Assembly: GCA_029556915.1 (NCBI GenBank)
Contig: JAKQIT010000146.1
Coordinates: forward strand, 1 to 64,000
Reading direction: 5' to 3'
Origin: Pseudomonadota bacterium
GTDB lineage: Bacteria > Pseudomonadota > Gammaproteobacteria > Burkholderiales > Methylophilaceae
Length of the DNA stretch: 64,000 nucleotides
Shown piece by piece: positions 19,138-27,802 of this stretch (position 1 is the first letter of the stretch; each line of letters begins with the position of its first letter). The translations under genes and the position numbers were made by a program. The notes under the pieces are model-generated. The model was not told the DNA's origin. It did not search any database and was given only the letters and a program-made list of their open reading frames with translations.

Positions 19138-20907
19138 TTAATAAGCCGATTTTGCAATAAATGTATCCAACGCTTTTAATAAATTGTCGGGCTTTTTCAT
19201 TTCAGCAGCCAGTTGCAGGGCAATGACAATATCTTCTTTACCCATACTTCTGCCTATCTGCGCAAGGTTTTCGGGCGCATTTGCCTCGGTGGTGACTTCG
19301 TTAGCGGCAGAGACATCATAAAGTGCATAGGCCAAAATTGCAGATTTTTTGACGCCCTCACCCGTTTCATATTTCAAGGCCAAGTTATTTTGTGCGCTGG
19401 CATGGCCTTTTGCAGCGGCTTTGCGGTACAGTGCAATCGCCCTGTCATGGTTGACTTCAAAACCCTGACCCTCTTCATAGCGTGAGGCAAGGTTATATTG
19501 TGCATCCATATCATTCTTAGCAGCGGCTAATAAATACCATAGATTGGCTTTAATATCGTTTTTCTTCACACCATTGCCATTAGCATACATCAATGCCAAA
19601 TTATATTGCCCAGTGACATTTTTTTGATTAGCTGCTTTGCGATACCAAATTAGCGCCTTTTTATCACTTAATTTCTTATCATTTATTTCAACCCCTCGAC
19701 CCTCTTCATACATCCAGCCCAAATACGTTTGCGCATCTGATGACCCTTGCATGGCGGCTCTGGCTATCCAAGCAAAGGCTTTTTTGCTGTCTTCAGCCAC
19801 AACTTTGCCATTATCGTAAAACCAGCCCACTTTATATTGCCCATCTATATCGCCCACTGCGGCGGCTTTTCGGTACCATTTTAGCGCTTCTGTATCATCT
19901 ACCGGAACACTTAAACCTTTTTCGTAAAACCAGCCCACCTGATATAAACCATACCCATCGTTTAAGGCGGCTGTTTTTCTAAATCTTGCCAAAGCCTGAG
20001 CGTTATCCTGCGCAACGGCCTTACCCTCTTGGTAAAACCAGCCTACATTATTAATTGCTTCAGAATCACCCAAAGCCTCACCTTTTAAGTACAAAGCAAA
20101 AGCTTGCGCTTCATCTGCCTCAACAATATTGCCATCGCGATACATACGCGCCAAATTCATCTTATCTTCTAGTGTGCCTTTTTCAGCCCATTTGTTAAAC
20201 CAAATTGATGCTTGTTTATTATCTTTTTTAACGCCTTGTCCATAGGCATAAAACGTGGCAATTTGATAGCTGGCTTGATGATCACCTTGTTTTTCTGCGC
20301 GCTGATACCAAGCTAAAGCCTCCAGAAAATCTTGCGGAACTTGAATACCTTCGGCAAACAAATTACCGATGTAAGTTAAATCTGACGCTTGGCCATTACG
20401 CACATATTGATTAAACAATGCGGTTGCCCGTGCTTTATCTTGAGAAACGTTTGCACCTTTGGTGTACAAAATGGCTAAATTTAAAATAGCATCTCGATCA
20501 TTTTTTTCCGCTGCTTTTCCATACCAGAGAACAGCATTTTTGTAATCTTCTAACGCGTAATATAGCTCGCCTAAATGGTTTTGTGCCGTAACATTGCCTT
20601 GATTGGCAGCCTTAGTGAGCCAAAAAATAGCTTGCTTACCATCATCATTAGCCACGACGCAGATTTCATTGTGATATAGCTCTCCCAATTTAAGTTGTTT
20701 TTCAACGTTGCCTTTTTCAGCCTGCGCTTTATAAAGCGCTATCGCCTCTTCTAGTTTTTTAGTATCAACTTCCTCTTCTTCACCTTCGCACACATCAATT
20801 ACACGCTCAGCTTCTTGTAGGGTCATGGCAGCAAACGCCATGTTAACTTGGAGTGGCAGCCACAACATGGTGCTGGCTAAAGCCAATTTAATAAATTGTT
20901 TTTTCAT
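19138..20907 (-). CDS. Exported Sel1-repeat (TPR-like) protein
   Basis: 589 residues with a signal peptide (MKKQFIKLALASTMLWLPL...AFA, cleavage near residue 27) and then about a dozen Sel1-like repeats of 36 residues from end to end, recognisable by A-WY-KAA...G-A-YNLA-Y--G-GV units. Such solenoids hold proteins together in the periplasm or at the envelope; no enzymatic motif is seen. The acidic stretch EGEEEEVDTKKLEE follows the signal peptide. Monocistronic, no specific function can be assigned. Confidence 0.88.
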   Translation of the reverse strand: MKKQFIKLALASTMLWLPLQVNMAFAAMTLQEAERVIDVCEGEEEEVDTKKLEEAIALYKAQAEKGNVEKQLKLGELYHNEICVVANDDGKQAIFWLTKAANQGNVTAQNHLGELYYALEDYKNAVLWYGKAAEKNDRDAILNLAILYTKGANVSQDKARATALFNQYVRNGQASDLTYIGNLFAEGIQVPQDFLEALAWYQRAEKQGDHQASYQIATFYAYGQGVKKDNKQASIWFNKWAEKGTLEDKMNLARMYRDGNIVEADEAQAFALYLKGEALGDSEAINNVGWFYQEGKAVAQDNAQALARFRKTAALNDGYGLYQVGWFYEKGLSVPVDDTEALKWYRKAAAVGDIDGQYKVGWFYDNGKVVAEDSKKAFAWIARAAMQGSSDAQTYLGWMYEEGRGVEINDKKLSDKKALIWYRKAANQKNVTGQYNLALMYANGNGVKKNDIKANLWYLLAAAKNDMDAQYNLASRYEEGQGFEVNHDRAIALYRKAAAKGHASAQNNLALKYETGEGVKKSAILAYALYDVSAANEVTTEANAPENLAQIGRSMGKEDIVIALQLAAEMKKPDNLLKALDTFIAKSAY

Positions 20908-20978
20908 AAATACATTCTCACTTAAACTAAAAAAATTGGGGCTAAAATCATTTGCTACTCAGCATGTTGGGTTGCTAG

Positions 20979-21563
20979 CTATTCAGGTTTTCTAAAATGT
21001 CCAGTTATTTGATAACTCAATAAACTCGCTTCTTCTTTTGTGCCACGTCCAATGTTGTGTATCACTAGAGGTTCATTATTAGTTAAGAATCCACGCGCTT
21101 TTGCATCACTCACCAGCATAATATGTGGCAAATTACCGGGTAACATCACCGTTACCACATCACCCGCTTGATATTGCGCAACATCTTGGGTGATAGCTAA
21201 GCTTTTCCAATGTCGCTTAAAATAAATCTGCAAATTAGGTACACGCCTATGATCAATATTTTTATCGGTTTTCTTTAAACCCCAGTTTTTTGGGTAAAGC
21301 CTAAAATTTTCAGCCATATCTTCATGTACTAGTTTTTGCAAATCTATTTGGTGTGCCTCACGCAAAGCACGAATAACCACGTCTGTACAAACACCCTTGC
21401 TTCTATCCACATCACCATTAGGATAAGCAAGTTTTGTATATTGCGGGTCATAACTTTTGGTAACACCAATTTGTTTACGTGCCGCCTCTACTAGCTTTAA
21501 ATCTTCAGCAAGAGAAAATTGTGCAAAAGTCAGCATACAAACTATTAAAAAAACTTTAAACAT
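20979..21563 (-). CDS. DUF1287 family exported protein
   Basis: 194 residues with a signal peptide (MFKVFLIVCMLTFAQFSLA). The family pattern is clear: ARKQIGVTKSYDPQYTKLAYPNGDVDRSKGVCTDVVIRALR, then HEDMAENFRLYPKNWGLKKTDKNIDHRRVPNL, and GDVVTVMLPGNLPHIMLVSD. The conserved Cys (GVCTDV) and His (PHIMLVSD) resemble an NlpC/P60-like Cys-His arrangement, but activity is unproven in the family (E. coli YijF belongs here). Start lies 2 nt after the stop of the upstream spermidine-synthase-like gene. Confidence 0.85.
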   Translation of the reverse strand: MFKVFLIVCMLTFAQFSLAEDLKLVEAARKQIGVTKSYDPQYTKLAYPNGDVDRSKGVCTDVVIRALREAHQIDLQKLVHEDMAENFRLYPKNWGLKKTDKNIDHRRVPNLQIYFKRHWKSLAITQDVAQYQAGDVVTVMLPGNLPHIMLVSDAKARGFLTNNEPLVIHNIGRGTKEEASLLSYQITGHFRKPE

Positions 21564-21565
21564 AG

Positions 21566-22357
21566 TTAGTCGCTTTTAAAAACCACTTTGTTGTGTTGTA
21601 CAGGGTTGTCATCAATCAGCCGCCCTACAAAATGACTAAATTCAATTTTATGGTGTGTTTCTAGCCATTTCGCACGTTCTTTTAAGCTGGTTAAACTCAA
21701 ATTGGCAGGCGTTTTATTAAAACCAAACACCACAATATTGCCAGGGTTACCCGTGCGTAGTATCAACACCCTTTGTTTAAAGCTTTGCTCGATACGTTGT
21801 AAGTAAATATCAAATTTAACGTCGCTGCCCCACAAGTTAATTGCAAAAATGCCATTTATTTTTAGTGTGCGCGCGCATGAATCAAAAAAATCTTGGCTGC
21901 AAAAGTCAGGCGGAATGCCATAGCCATCAAACGCATCTGAAAGCAATAGATCTGTACTTTCTGGGTAATCTGCTAAATATTGCAGTCCATCGCCTTCAAT
22001 GACCTCAAGTCGCTGATCGTTTTCTGGCACATAAAACTGACTGCGTGCCACTTGAATCACTTTGGGATTGATTTCCACTACGGTTGTGGCTATTTCTGGG
22101 CAATAAGTGTGTATATATTTTGCAATCGAGCCGCCGCCCAAACCAATTGAAAGCACATTTTTAACTTGTGTATTAAATAGCAAAAAACACATCATACCGC
22201 GCGTATAGGTAAGTTCTAAAGCATTAGGGTCGCGAATTTTCATTGCACTTTGAATCGTGTCAGAACCCAAATGCAGCGAGCGCACGCCATTGCTTTCACT
22301 CACATCCACAGAGTCGCCTTTTACTGCTTTCATTAAGTGTTTAGCTACGCGAAACAT
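21566..22357 (-). CDS. Spermidine-synthase-like methyltransferase-fold protein
   Basis: 263 residues with a Rossmann fold of the SpeE family: VLSIGLGGGSIAKYI (SAM-binding loop), VVEINPKVIQVARSQF, and DLLLSDAFDGYGIP where the spermidine-synthase catalytic Asp would be. It lacks the full N-terminal beta-strand domain and several polyamine contacts, so it may be a relative with another substrate. The ATG overlaps the stop of the RNB gene by 1 nt, and the DUF1287 gene follows at 2 nt, giving a tight three-gene operon. Confidence 0.75.
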   Translation of the reverse strand: MFRVAKHLMKAVKGDSVDVSESNGVRSLHLGSDTIQSAMKIRDPNALELTYTRGMMCFLLFNTQVKNVLSIGLGGGSIAKYIHTYCPEIATTVVEINPKVIQVARSQFYVPENDQRLEVIEGDGLQYLADYPESTDLLLSDAFDGYGIPPDFCSQDFFDSCARTLKINGIFAINLWGSDVKFDIYLQRIEQSFKQRVLILRTGNPGNIVVFGFNKTPANLSLTSLKERAKWLETHHKIEFSHFVGRLIDDNPVQHNKVVFKSD

Positions 22358-24312
22358 TAACCAACCACCTCTTGATTAAGCTCTGGCGCTTGCGCTTCTT
22401 CAACTGCTGGAGTTTCAACCACAGGCGGCGCTTCAATAAACACGTCATCTTCATCTATGGCTAAAATGGTGGGGGCTTCCTCAAGCACGCAAATAAATTT
22501 AGTGCGTAATTCCATCATGAGCGTATCCACTTCTTGCACTTTTAAACTCACGCGCATGCCCGCTTTTAGCTCTGGTAAACCATACACTTTGGTCATATAC
22601 GGGGGAAAATCAATTTTAACGATATTTTCACGCCAAACGGTCGCATGCACTTCTTCTATATGTTCTTGAATCAAATATTGCAGGCACCAGTAGCGCTCCA
22701 TACGGGTTTGAAAATCACTATAGTTTTTGTAGGTCAATTCAAAGTTACGCATGTGCGTGGTGAGTGCATCGCTTTTTGGCGGGTATGTTGGTGCTGTACC
22801 TTGCACCACGCTCATAATTTGGCGCTGGTTAATTAAATCCACCGCACGACGCAATGGCGATGTACTCCACGCATATTGCGCCACGCCCAAACCTTGATGC
22901 GGCTCAGCCTTGGTAGTCATATACACTTTGCCGCCCATTTGCGCTCTATATAAACCTGGCACTTCATGCGCAGCCAGCAATGCACCCCATTGCTGGTTGG
23001 CCTCTATCATCAACTCTGCCACCAGTTTATCCATTGGCGAACCGCGCCGACGACCAATAATGCTCACAATGCCATTTTCTACATAAAAATTGTAGTCCAT
23101 TTGCGGCGGTTTAGTGGGGTCGTATTTGCCTCGTGCTTTCTCTAAACTTTCCGCCAAGTTAAACAAAAACAAACAGTTAGCCCAATATGGATGACCACTA
23201 TCGGCACTTAAGGTTTCTTCATTAAAATAAGGTTCTAAATTATCGTGGCGCAGGTTATCGGCAATCTTGATGCGCTCCACTTTGCTCTCACGGTGCGTAA
23301 TGGTGTAATCCGCCGCCACATCTAAATACAGTGACAGCACGGGCTTAATTTCACCTGCGTCTAAACTAAAAGGCCGAATCGCGGCCTCGGGCAGCATGGT
23401 GATTTTATTGCCCGGCATATACACGGTTGATAGCCGCTTCATCGCTTCCACATCAAGTGGACTATCAGGCAAAATACCTAGCGCAGGTGCAGCAATATGA
23501 ATGCCAACGCGCATTAGCCCATCCGCCAAAGCTTGCATTGAAAACGCATCGTCAATTTCAGTGGTAGTGCTGTCATCAATACTAAAAGCTTCGGCTTCAG
23601 CAAGTGGCAAATTATCGGGGATTTCCGCAATTTCTTCATTCGCAAACTGTGTGCCTTTTGCAAAATACTCGCGTAAAAACGCACCTAAATGGTAATCATG
23701 CACAGAGGGAATTGCCCCGCACGCGTGTAGCAACTTGATGTGGTTGACTTTTAATTCGTTAGCGGCAGCATCTAAGGTTTTGTATTCAAAGGTGTTTTTA
23801 TCTGGTGCGTAGAGCAACATATCAAGCTTTTGCATCAGTTCTTCTGGCATTTCGTGCGCTTTAAGTTGCGCCACATAAGCTGCCATTCTTTCTGCCAGCA
23901 GGCGTTTTTTCTCTAGGCCCGCAAGCGCGGCTTTTAAAATCTCCGCTGGCGCAGCTTTGTAACGGCCTTTACCTTTGCGGTTAAAATAAACAGGTGCGCT
24001 GTGTAATTTAATAGCAATGGCGGCAGTTTCGGTGGGTGTAGGTTTGCGGCCGTAATATTCGGTGGCAAATTCTACCGTGCCAAATTCATCTTCACCGCAA
24101 CACTCCCACAAAAAGTCTAAATCCAGCGTGGCGGCCTCAGAATTGGCGGTATCCATAAAACCACTTAATGGCGCTTCAAAACGCAGCAACACCGTATTTG
24201 CCTTAATTTTGCTACGCTTACCCGAGGCTGACTCTACCTGCAGCGCGCTATCGGTTTCACTCATCACGCTGGCGACTTTAAAACTGCCGTCTTCTTCAAA
24301 AAATACGTTCAT
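22357..24312 (-). CDS. RNB-domain exoribonuclease (RNase II/R family)
   Basis: 651 residues. The RNB catalytic domain begins near residue 245 with the acidic cluster in FSIDDSTTTEIDDAFSM, followed by GIHIAAPAL, YMPGNKITMLPE, and the C-terminal RNB signature YAWSTSPLRRAVDLINQRQI. The N-terminus has no obvious cold-shock domains and the C-terminal S1-like part is short, so it belongs to the short RNB group common in betaproteobacteria rather than typical Rnb or Rnr. First gene of the RNB / spermidine-synthase-like / DUF1287 operon. Confidence 0.87.
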   Translation of the reverse strand: MNVFFEEDGSFKVASVMSETDSALQVESASGKRSKIKANTVLLRFEAPLSGFMDTANSEAATLDLDFLWECCGEDEFGTVEFATEYYGRKPTPTETAAIAIKLHSAPVYFNRKGKGRYKAAPAEILKAALAGLEKKRLLAERMAAYVAQLKAHEMPEELMQKLDMLLYAPDKNTFEYKTLDAAANELKVNHIKLLHACGAIPSVHDYHLGAFLREYFAKGTQFANEEIAEIPDNLPLAEAEAFSIDDSTTTEIDDAFSMQALADGLMRVGIHIAAPALGILPDSPLDVEAMKRLSTVYMPGNKITMLPEAAIRPFSLDAGEIKPVLSLYLDVAADYTITHRESKVERIKIADNLRHDNLEPYFNEETLSADSGHPYWANCLFLFNLAESLEKARGKYDPTKPPQMDYNFYVENGIVSIIGRRRGSPMDKLVAELMIEANQQWGALLAAHEVPGLYRAQMGGKVYMTTKAEPHQGLGVAQYAWSTSPLRRAVDLINQRQIMSVVQGTAPTYPPKSDALTTHMRNFELTYKNYSDFQTRMERYWCLQYLIQEHIEEVHATVWRENIVKIDFPPYMTKVYGLPELKAGMRVSLKVQEVDTLMMELRTKFICVLEEAPTILAIDEDDVFIEAPPVVETPAVEEAQAPELNQEVVG

Positions 24313-24439
24313 ATTTATAACTCATTGCGAATTACCGTCATGATACATGAGTCATTGCTTTAATCGCCGCAAAAAAGCAACACTTCGTTAAAAGTGCCAG
24401 CAAAAACCCAGCATTTTATCGTTGAGTTGACCTATATCG

Positions 24440-24467
24440 TTGACAAGCCGTTTCAAAGGCATACCAT
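24440..24467 (+). promoter_or_regulatory. Candidate sigma-70 promoter of ppk2
   Basis: TTGACA (24440-24445), 16-nt spacer, TACCAT (24462-24467), 32 nt before the ATG at 24499. The -35 is a full match and the -10 matches 4 of 6. Confidence 0.4.
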
Positions 24468-24498
24468 GATACTCAATGATTTAATTTTTGGAGGCAAT

Positions 24499-25647
24499 AT
24501 GGCAACAAACACCAATACTGAAAAAAGCCCTAAAACCACGGTAGCCAAACGCTCAAATCGCGTGGCTAATCCAACTACGCCCACGGCTGACAACGTCGCG
24601 CACATTACGGTAAATAAAGAAGTTGCCGCCGCGCGCGAATCAAAAGTGGCGGCAGTTTCAAACATTGTAGAGCACATGGCAGGCATGAACCCCGCGCAAA
24701 TTTCTGCCGCTTTACAAGCTATTTTAGATGGTGCATCGCCCGATGATGCCGCCATATTAAGAAGCATGCTGGTTGGCACTGCGGCGGGCAATGTTAAACA
24801 AGCCAAAAATGCCGATACCGAACTAGCAAGTGATTGGCGCGAAGGCGGCTACCCATATAAAAACCTGCTGTCTCGACGCAGTTACGAAAAACAAAAATAC
24901 AAACTGCAAGTAGAACTGCTGAAGCTACAAGCATGGGTAAAAGAAACAGGCCAGCGCGTAGTGATTATTTTTGAAGGCCGCGATGCAGCCGGCAAAGGCG
25001 GCGCCATTAAACGCTTTATGGAGCATTTAAACCCTCGTGGTGCGCGCGTAGTGGCGCTTGAAAAACCGAGCGAAGTCGAACGAGGCCAATGGTATTTTCA
25101 ACGCTATGTTTCACAGTTACCCACCGCAGGCGAAATTGTACTGTTTGACCGCTCTTGGTATAACCGTGCAGGGGTTGAGCGCGTCATGGGCTTTTGTAGC
25201 AATGAAGAATATTTGGAATTTATGCGAGAAGCCCCAGAGTTTGAAAAACACTTAGTGCGTAGCGGCATACATCTCATCAAGTTCTGGTTCTCCGTCAGCC
25301 GCAAAGAGCAGCGCCGCCGCTTTAAAGAGCGCGAAGTGCACCCGCTAAAACAATGGAAACTCAGCCCGATTGATTTAGCCTCGCTCGAAAAATGGGACGA
25401 CTACACCAAAGCCAAAGAAGCCATGTTTTTTCATACCGACACCGCCGAAAGCCCTTGGACGGTAGTGAAATCGGACTGCAAAAAACGCGCGCGCCTTAAC
25501 GCCATGCGCTATGTGCTGCACAAATTACCATACAAAAACAAACAGTTAGATGATATTGGCTCAGTTGACCCACTACTGGTTGGGCGCGCACAAGTAGTGT
25601 ATGAACGCGGTGAAAAAGATCTCACCATTCAAGATGCGATAGTTTAA
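24499..25647 (+). CDS. ppk2: Polyphosphate kinase 2 (PPK2, class I-like)
   Basis: Uses polyphosphate to phosphorylate nucleoside diphosphates (or the reverse). 382 residues from the ATG at 24499, which has GGAGG 5 nt upstream; a reading from 24394 would add 35 unsupported residues. The first 120 residues are low-complexity and helical. The PPK2 domain has Walker A (IIFEGRDAAGKGGAIKRF), the lid region EVERGQWYFQRYVSQLP, and Walker B (VLFDRSWYNRAGVERVMGFC). Class I membership is inferred from these motifs and single-domain length. Divergent from the RNB operon. Confidence 0.93.
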   Translation: MATNTNTEKSPKTTVAKRSNRVANPTTPTADNVAHITVNKEVAAARESKVAAVSNIVEHMAGMNPAQISAALQAILDGASPDDAAILRSMLVGTAAGNVKQAKNADTELASDWREGGYPYKNLLSRRSYEKQKYKLQVELLKLQAWVKETGQRVVIIFEGRDAAGKGGAIKRFMEHLNPRGARVVALEKPSEVERGQWYFQRYVSQLPTAGEIVLFDRSWYNRAGVERVMGFCSNEEYLEFMREAPEFEKHLVRSGIHLIKFWFSVSRKEQRRRFKEREVHPLKQWKLSPIDLASLEKWDDYTKAKEAMFFHTDTAESPWTVVKSDCKKRARLNAMRYVLHKLPYKNKQLDDIGSVDPLLVGRAQVVYERGEKDLTIQDAIV

Positions 25648-25656
25648 AGATGCCGC

Positions 25657-25691
25657 TATAATGGTGCGTTGTATTTCAATCAGCGCACCAT
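25657..25691 (+). promoter_or_regulatory. -10 element with overlapping inverted repeat before the CobW gene
   Basis: TATAAT (25657-25662) overlaps the left arm of a perfect 8-bp inverted repeat: ATGGTGCG (25661-25668) and CGCACCAT (25684-25691), 15 nt apart. The right arm touches the ATG at 25692 and no Shine-Dalgarno sequence is visible. An operator covering the promoter is the simplest reading; no clear -35 is present. Confidence 0.45.
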
Positions 25692-26708
25692 ATGGACAAA
25701 CGCATCCCCGTCACCCTGCTTACTGGCTTTTTAGGCTCAGGCAAAACCACTTTACTCAACAAGCTGTTGGCAAACCCCGCGATGAAAGACAGCGCGGTGA
25801 TTATTAACGAACTGGGCAACACGGGGCTAGACCATATTTTAGCCACGCAGGTGGAGAGTGAGCAAATTGCCGATAACACAGTGTTGTTGCAAAGCGGCTG
25901 TGTGTGTTGCACACTTAAAAATGAGCTGGCAGATACCATGCGCGACTTATTTTTTAAGCGCGCTTTGCAGGCCATCCCGCAATTTAATCGGCTGGTGATT
26001 GAAACCACAGGCATGGCCGACCCCGGCCCAATTTTGGGCAATTTAATGAATGAGCCTGTGATAGAAAGCGTGTTTCGGCTAGATGCAGTGGTGGTGACTA
26101 TTGATTGCGTTTACGGTTTAAAACAGCTTGAAGAACATGCCGAAGCCCGCAAACAGGCCGCGGTGGCCGATGTATTGCTGCTCACCAAAACCGATTTAGC
26201 CAGCGCGGAAGAAATTAGCGCACTGAAGGAAAAGCTAATTGAAATTAACGCAGGCGCTACGCAACATAAAATCGCACATGGCGAAATTGACCCCGATTTT
26301 ATTATTGATGTTGGCCTGTTTGACCCCAGCGGCAAAAGCGCTGAGCCGCAGCGTTGGCTACGCGCGCCTTTAAAGCTTGCAAAGCCAAAAGGCACTTTGC
26401 CGCAAACCAACCAACACGATGAAATTAGCAGTTTTACAGTCACCCTTCCCAGCCCGCTGAATTGGCGCGATTTAAAACCAGTGATTTTGCGCCTGTGCCA
26501 AATACATGGTGAAAAATTGCTCCGCTTAAAAGGCATTATTCACGCGGCTGACCAAGCGGCACCATTGGCGATTCACGCTGTGCATTTCACCCCCTACCCA
26601 CCCACCTTGCTAGAAGGCTGGACAGAAGACGAACCCGAAAACCGCATTGTATTAATTGGCAAAAATTTAGATGAAAATGCGATTAGAAAGCTACTGATGG
26701 AAGTGTAA
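25692..26708 (+). CDS. CobW/COG0523-family GTPase (metal chaperone)
   Basis: G3E-family GTPase, a group that delivers metals such as zinc or cobalt to client enzymes. 338 residues: G1 GFLGSGKTTLLNKLL (residues 12-26), metal-binding GCVCC at 69-73, ETTGMADPGPI (G3 region), TKTDLA (G4), and a C-terminal CobW_C domain beginning near residue 236. No histidine-rich linker is seen, so the metal cannot be named. Monocistronic, 44 nt after ppk2, with its own -10 and an inverted repeat at the start. Confidence 0.9.
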   Translation: MDKRIPVTLLTGFLGSGKTTLLNKLLANPAMKDSAVIINELGNTGLDHILATQVESEQIADNTVLLQSGCVCCTLKNELADTMRDLFFKRALQAIPQFNRLVIETTGMADPGPILGNLMNEPVIESVFRLDAVVVTIDCVYGLKQLEEHAEARKQAAVADVLLLTKTDLASAEEISALKEKLIEINAGATQHKIAHGEIDPDFIIDVGLFDPSGKSAEPQRWLRAPLKLAKPKGTLPQTNQHDEISSFTVTLPSPLNWRDLKPVILRLCQIHGEKLLRLKGIIHAADQAAPLAIHAVHFTPYPPTLLEGWTEDEPENRIVLIGKNLDENAIRKLLMEV

Positions 26709-26759
26709 ATAGCACAAAAATTTTGTGCCAATTTTTAAGGCTTTTGTAACGTAAAAAAT

Positions 26760-26839
26760 CCTCCGTACAAAAAAATATGCTCTGAAAGCCCCGCCGTTAT
26801 TGGCTTGCAGAGCAGGTGTTATGAAGATGTGCTAAAAAT
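26760..26839 (-). repeat. 3'-end hairpin repeat, copy 4 (after the HDAC-like gene)
   Basis: Minus-strand sense, starting about 31 nt after the HDAC-like stop. Stem GCTCTGCAAGCC / GGCTTTCAGAGC, with the outer C-G pair of other copies swapped to G-C. Lead retains CATCTTCAT. The tail is degenerate (ATATTTTTTTGTACGG in place of the usual CTCGGG end). Between convergent genes. Confidence 0.8.
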
Positions 26840-26870
26840 GGTGCTTTTTGGGTATGTTACCGATCAAAAA

Positions 26871-27794
26871 TTAAAGCTCGGCAAGGCACTTCACGTGCGT
26901 CATCACACTGCGGCCTAGAGCGTGCAACTCATAGCCGCCTTCTAGCGCAGAAACGATGCGTTTATGACAAAATTGTGCGGCAATTTTTTTAAGTTGTTGC
27001 GTCACCCACAAATAATCTTTTTCATTCAAAGCCAAGCCGCCCATATCATCTTCTCTGTGTGCGTCAAAGCCTGCTGAAATCAATATCAATTGCGGTTCAA
27101 AGCGTGCGAGTGCAGGCAGCCAATGCGCTTCAACCGCCGACCTAAAGCCTTCGCCATTGGTGCCAGCGGCCAACGGCACGTTAATAATATGATCATTGCT
27201 ACTCTCAGCACCACAAAATGGGTAAAAAGGGTGCTGAAAAGTGGAGCACAGCATCACACGTGGGTCATCGCGAAAAATATCTTCCGTACCGTCACAATGA
27301 TGCACGTCAAAATCCGCAATCGCCACACGTTGCAAACCGTGATACTCAAGCGCATAAGCCGCTGCCACTGCCACATTGTTAAAAATACAAAAGCCCGATG
27401 CGCCATTGCGCTTGGCATGGTGGCCCGGTGGGCGAATATTACAAAAGGCGTTGTTTACCTCGCCAGACATCACTAAATCTACCGCATTCACCACTGCACC
27501 TGTGGCATATAGTGCGGCATCTAGCGTGTAAGGGTTCATCAAAGTGTCGCCATCTAAATCAATTAAGCCGTCACTTGGTGCGTTTTGGTAAACCCAATCA
27601 ATATAATCCACGTTGTGCGCTAGGGCGAGTATTTCTTTGCCCACTTTTGATGCCTCGTAGTGATTTAAATAATCTAATATGCCGGAAGCAATCAGTTGGT
27701 CAGAGATAGCGTACATGCGCGCTGGGCATTCTGGGTGGTCTGGCCCCATGTCGTGCTTGAGAAATTCAGGGTGAGAAATATAAGCCGTGCGCAT
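26871..27794 (-). CDS. Histone-deacetylase-family deacylase
   Basis: Zn-dependent amidohydrolase of the HDAC/AcuC/APAH family. 307 residues: catalytic His pair in RPPGHHAKRNGASGFCIFNN near 121, zinc ligands in DFDVHHCDGTEDIF near 165, the later DAHREDDMGG (Asp ligand) and the GGYELHALG tail. Bacterial members remove acetyl groups from proteins or small amines. It starts 8 nt after the Pat-type acetyltransferase stop, so the two are probably co-transcribed, which favours protein lysine deacylation here. Confidence 0.92.
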   Translation of the reverse strand: MRTAYISHPEFLKHDMGPDHPECPARMYAISDQLIASGILDYLNHYEASKVGKEILALAHNVDYIDWVYQNAPSDGLIDLDGDTLMNPYTLDAALYATGAVVNAVDLVMSGEVNNAFCNIRPPGHHAKRNGASGFCIFNNVAVAAAYALEYHGLQRVAIADFDVHHCDGTEDIFRDDPRVMLCSTFQHPFYPFCGAESSNDHIINVPLAAGTNGEGFRSAVEAHWLPALARFEPQLILISAGFDAHREDDMGGLALNEKDYLWVTQQLKKIAAQFCHKRIVSALEGGYELHALGRSVMTHVKCLAEL

Positions 27795-27802
27795 ATCAGC
27801 CC

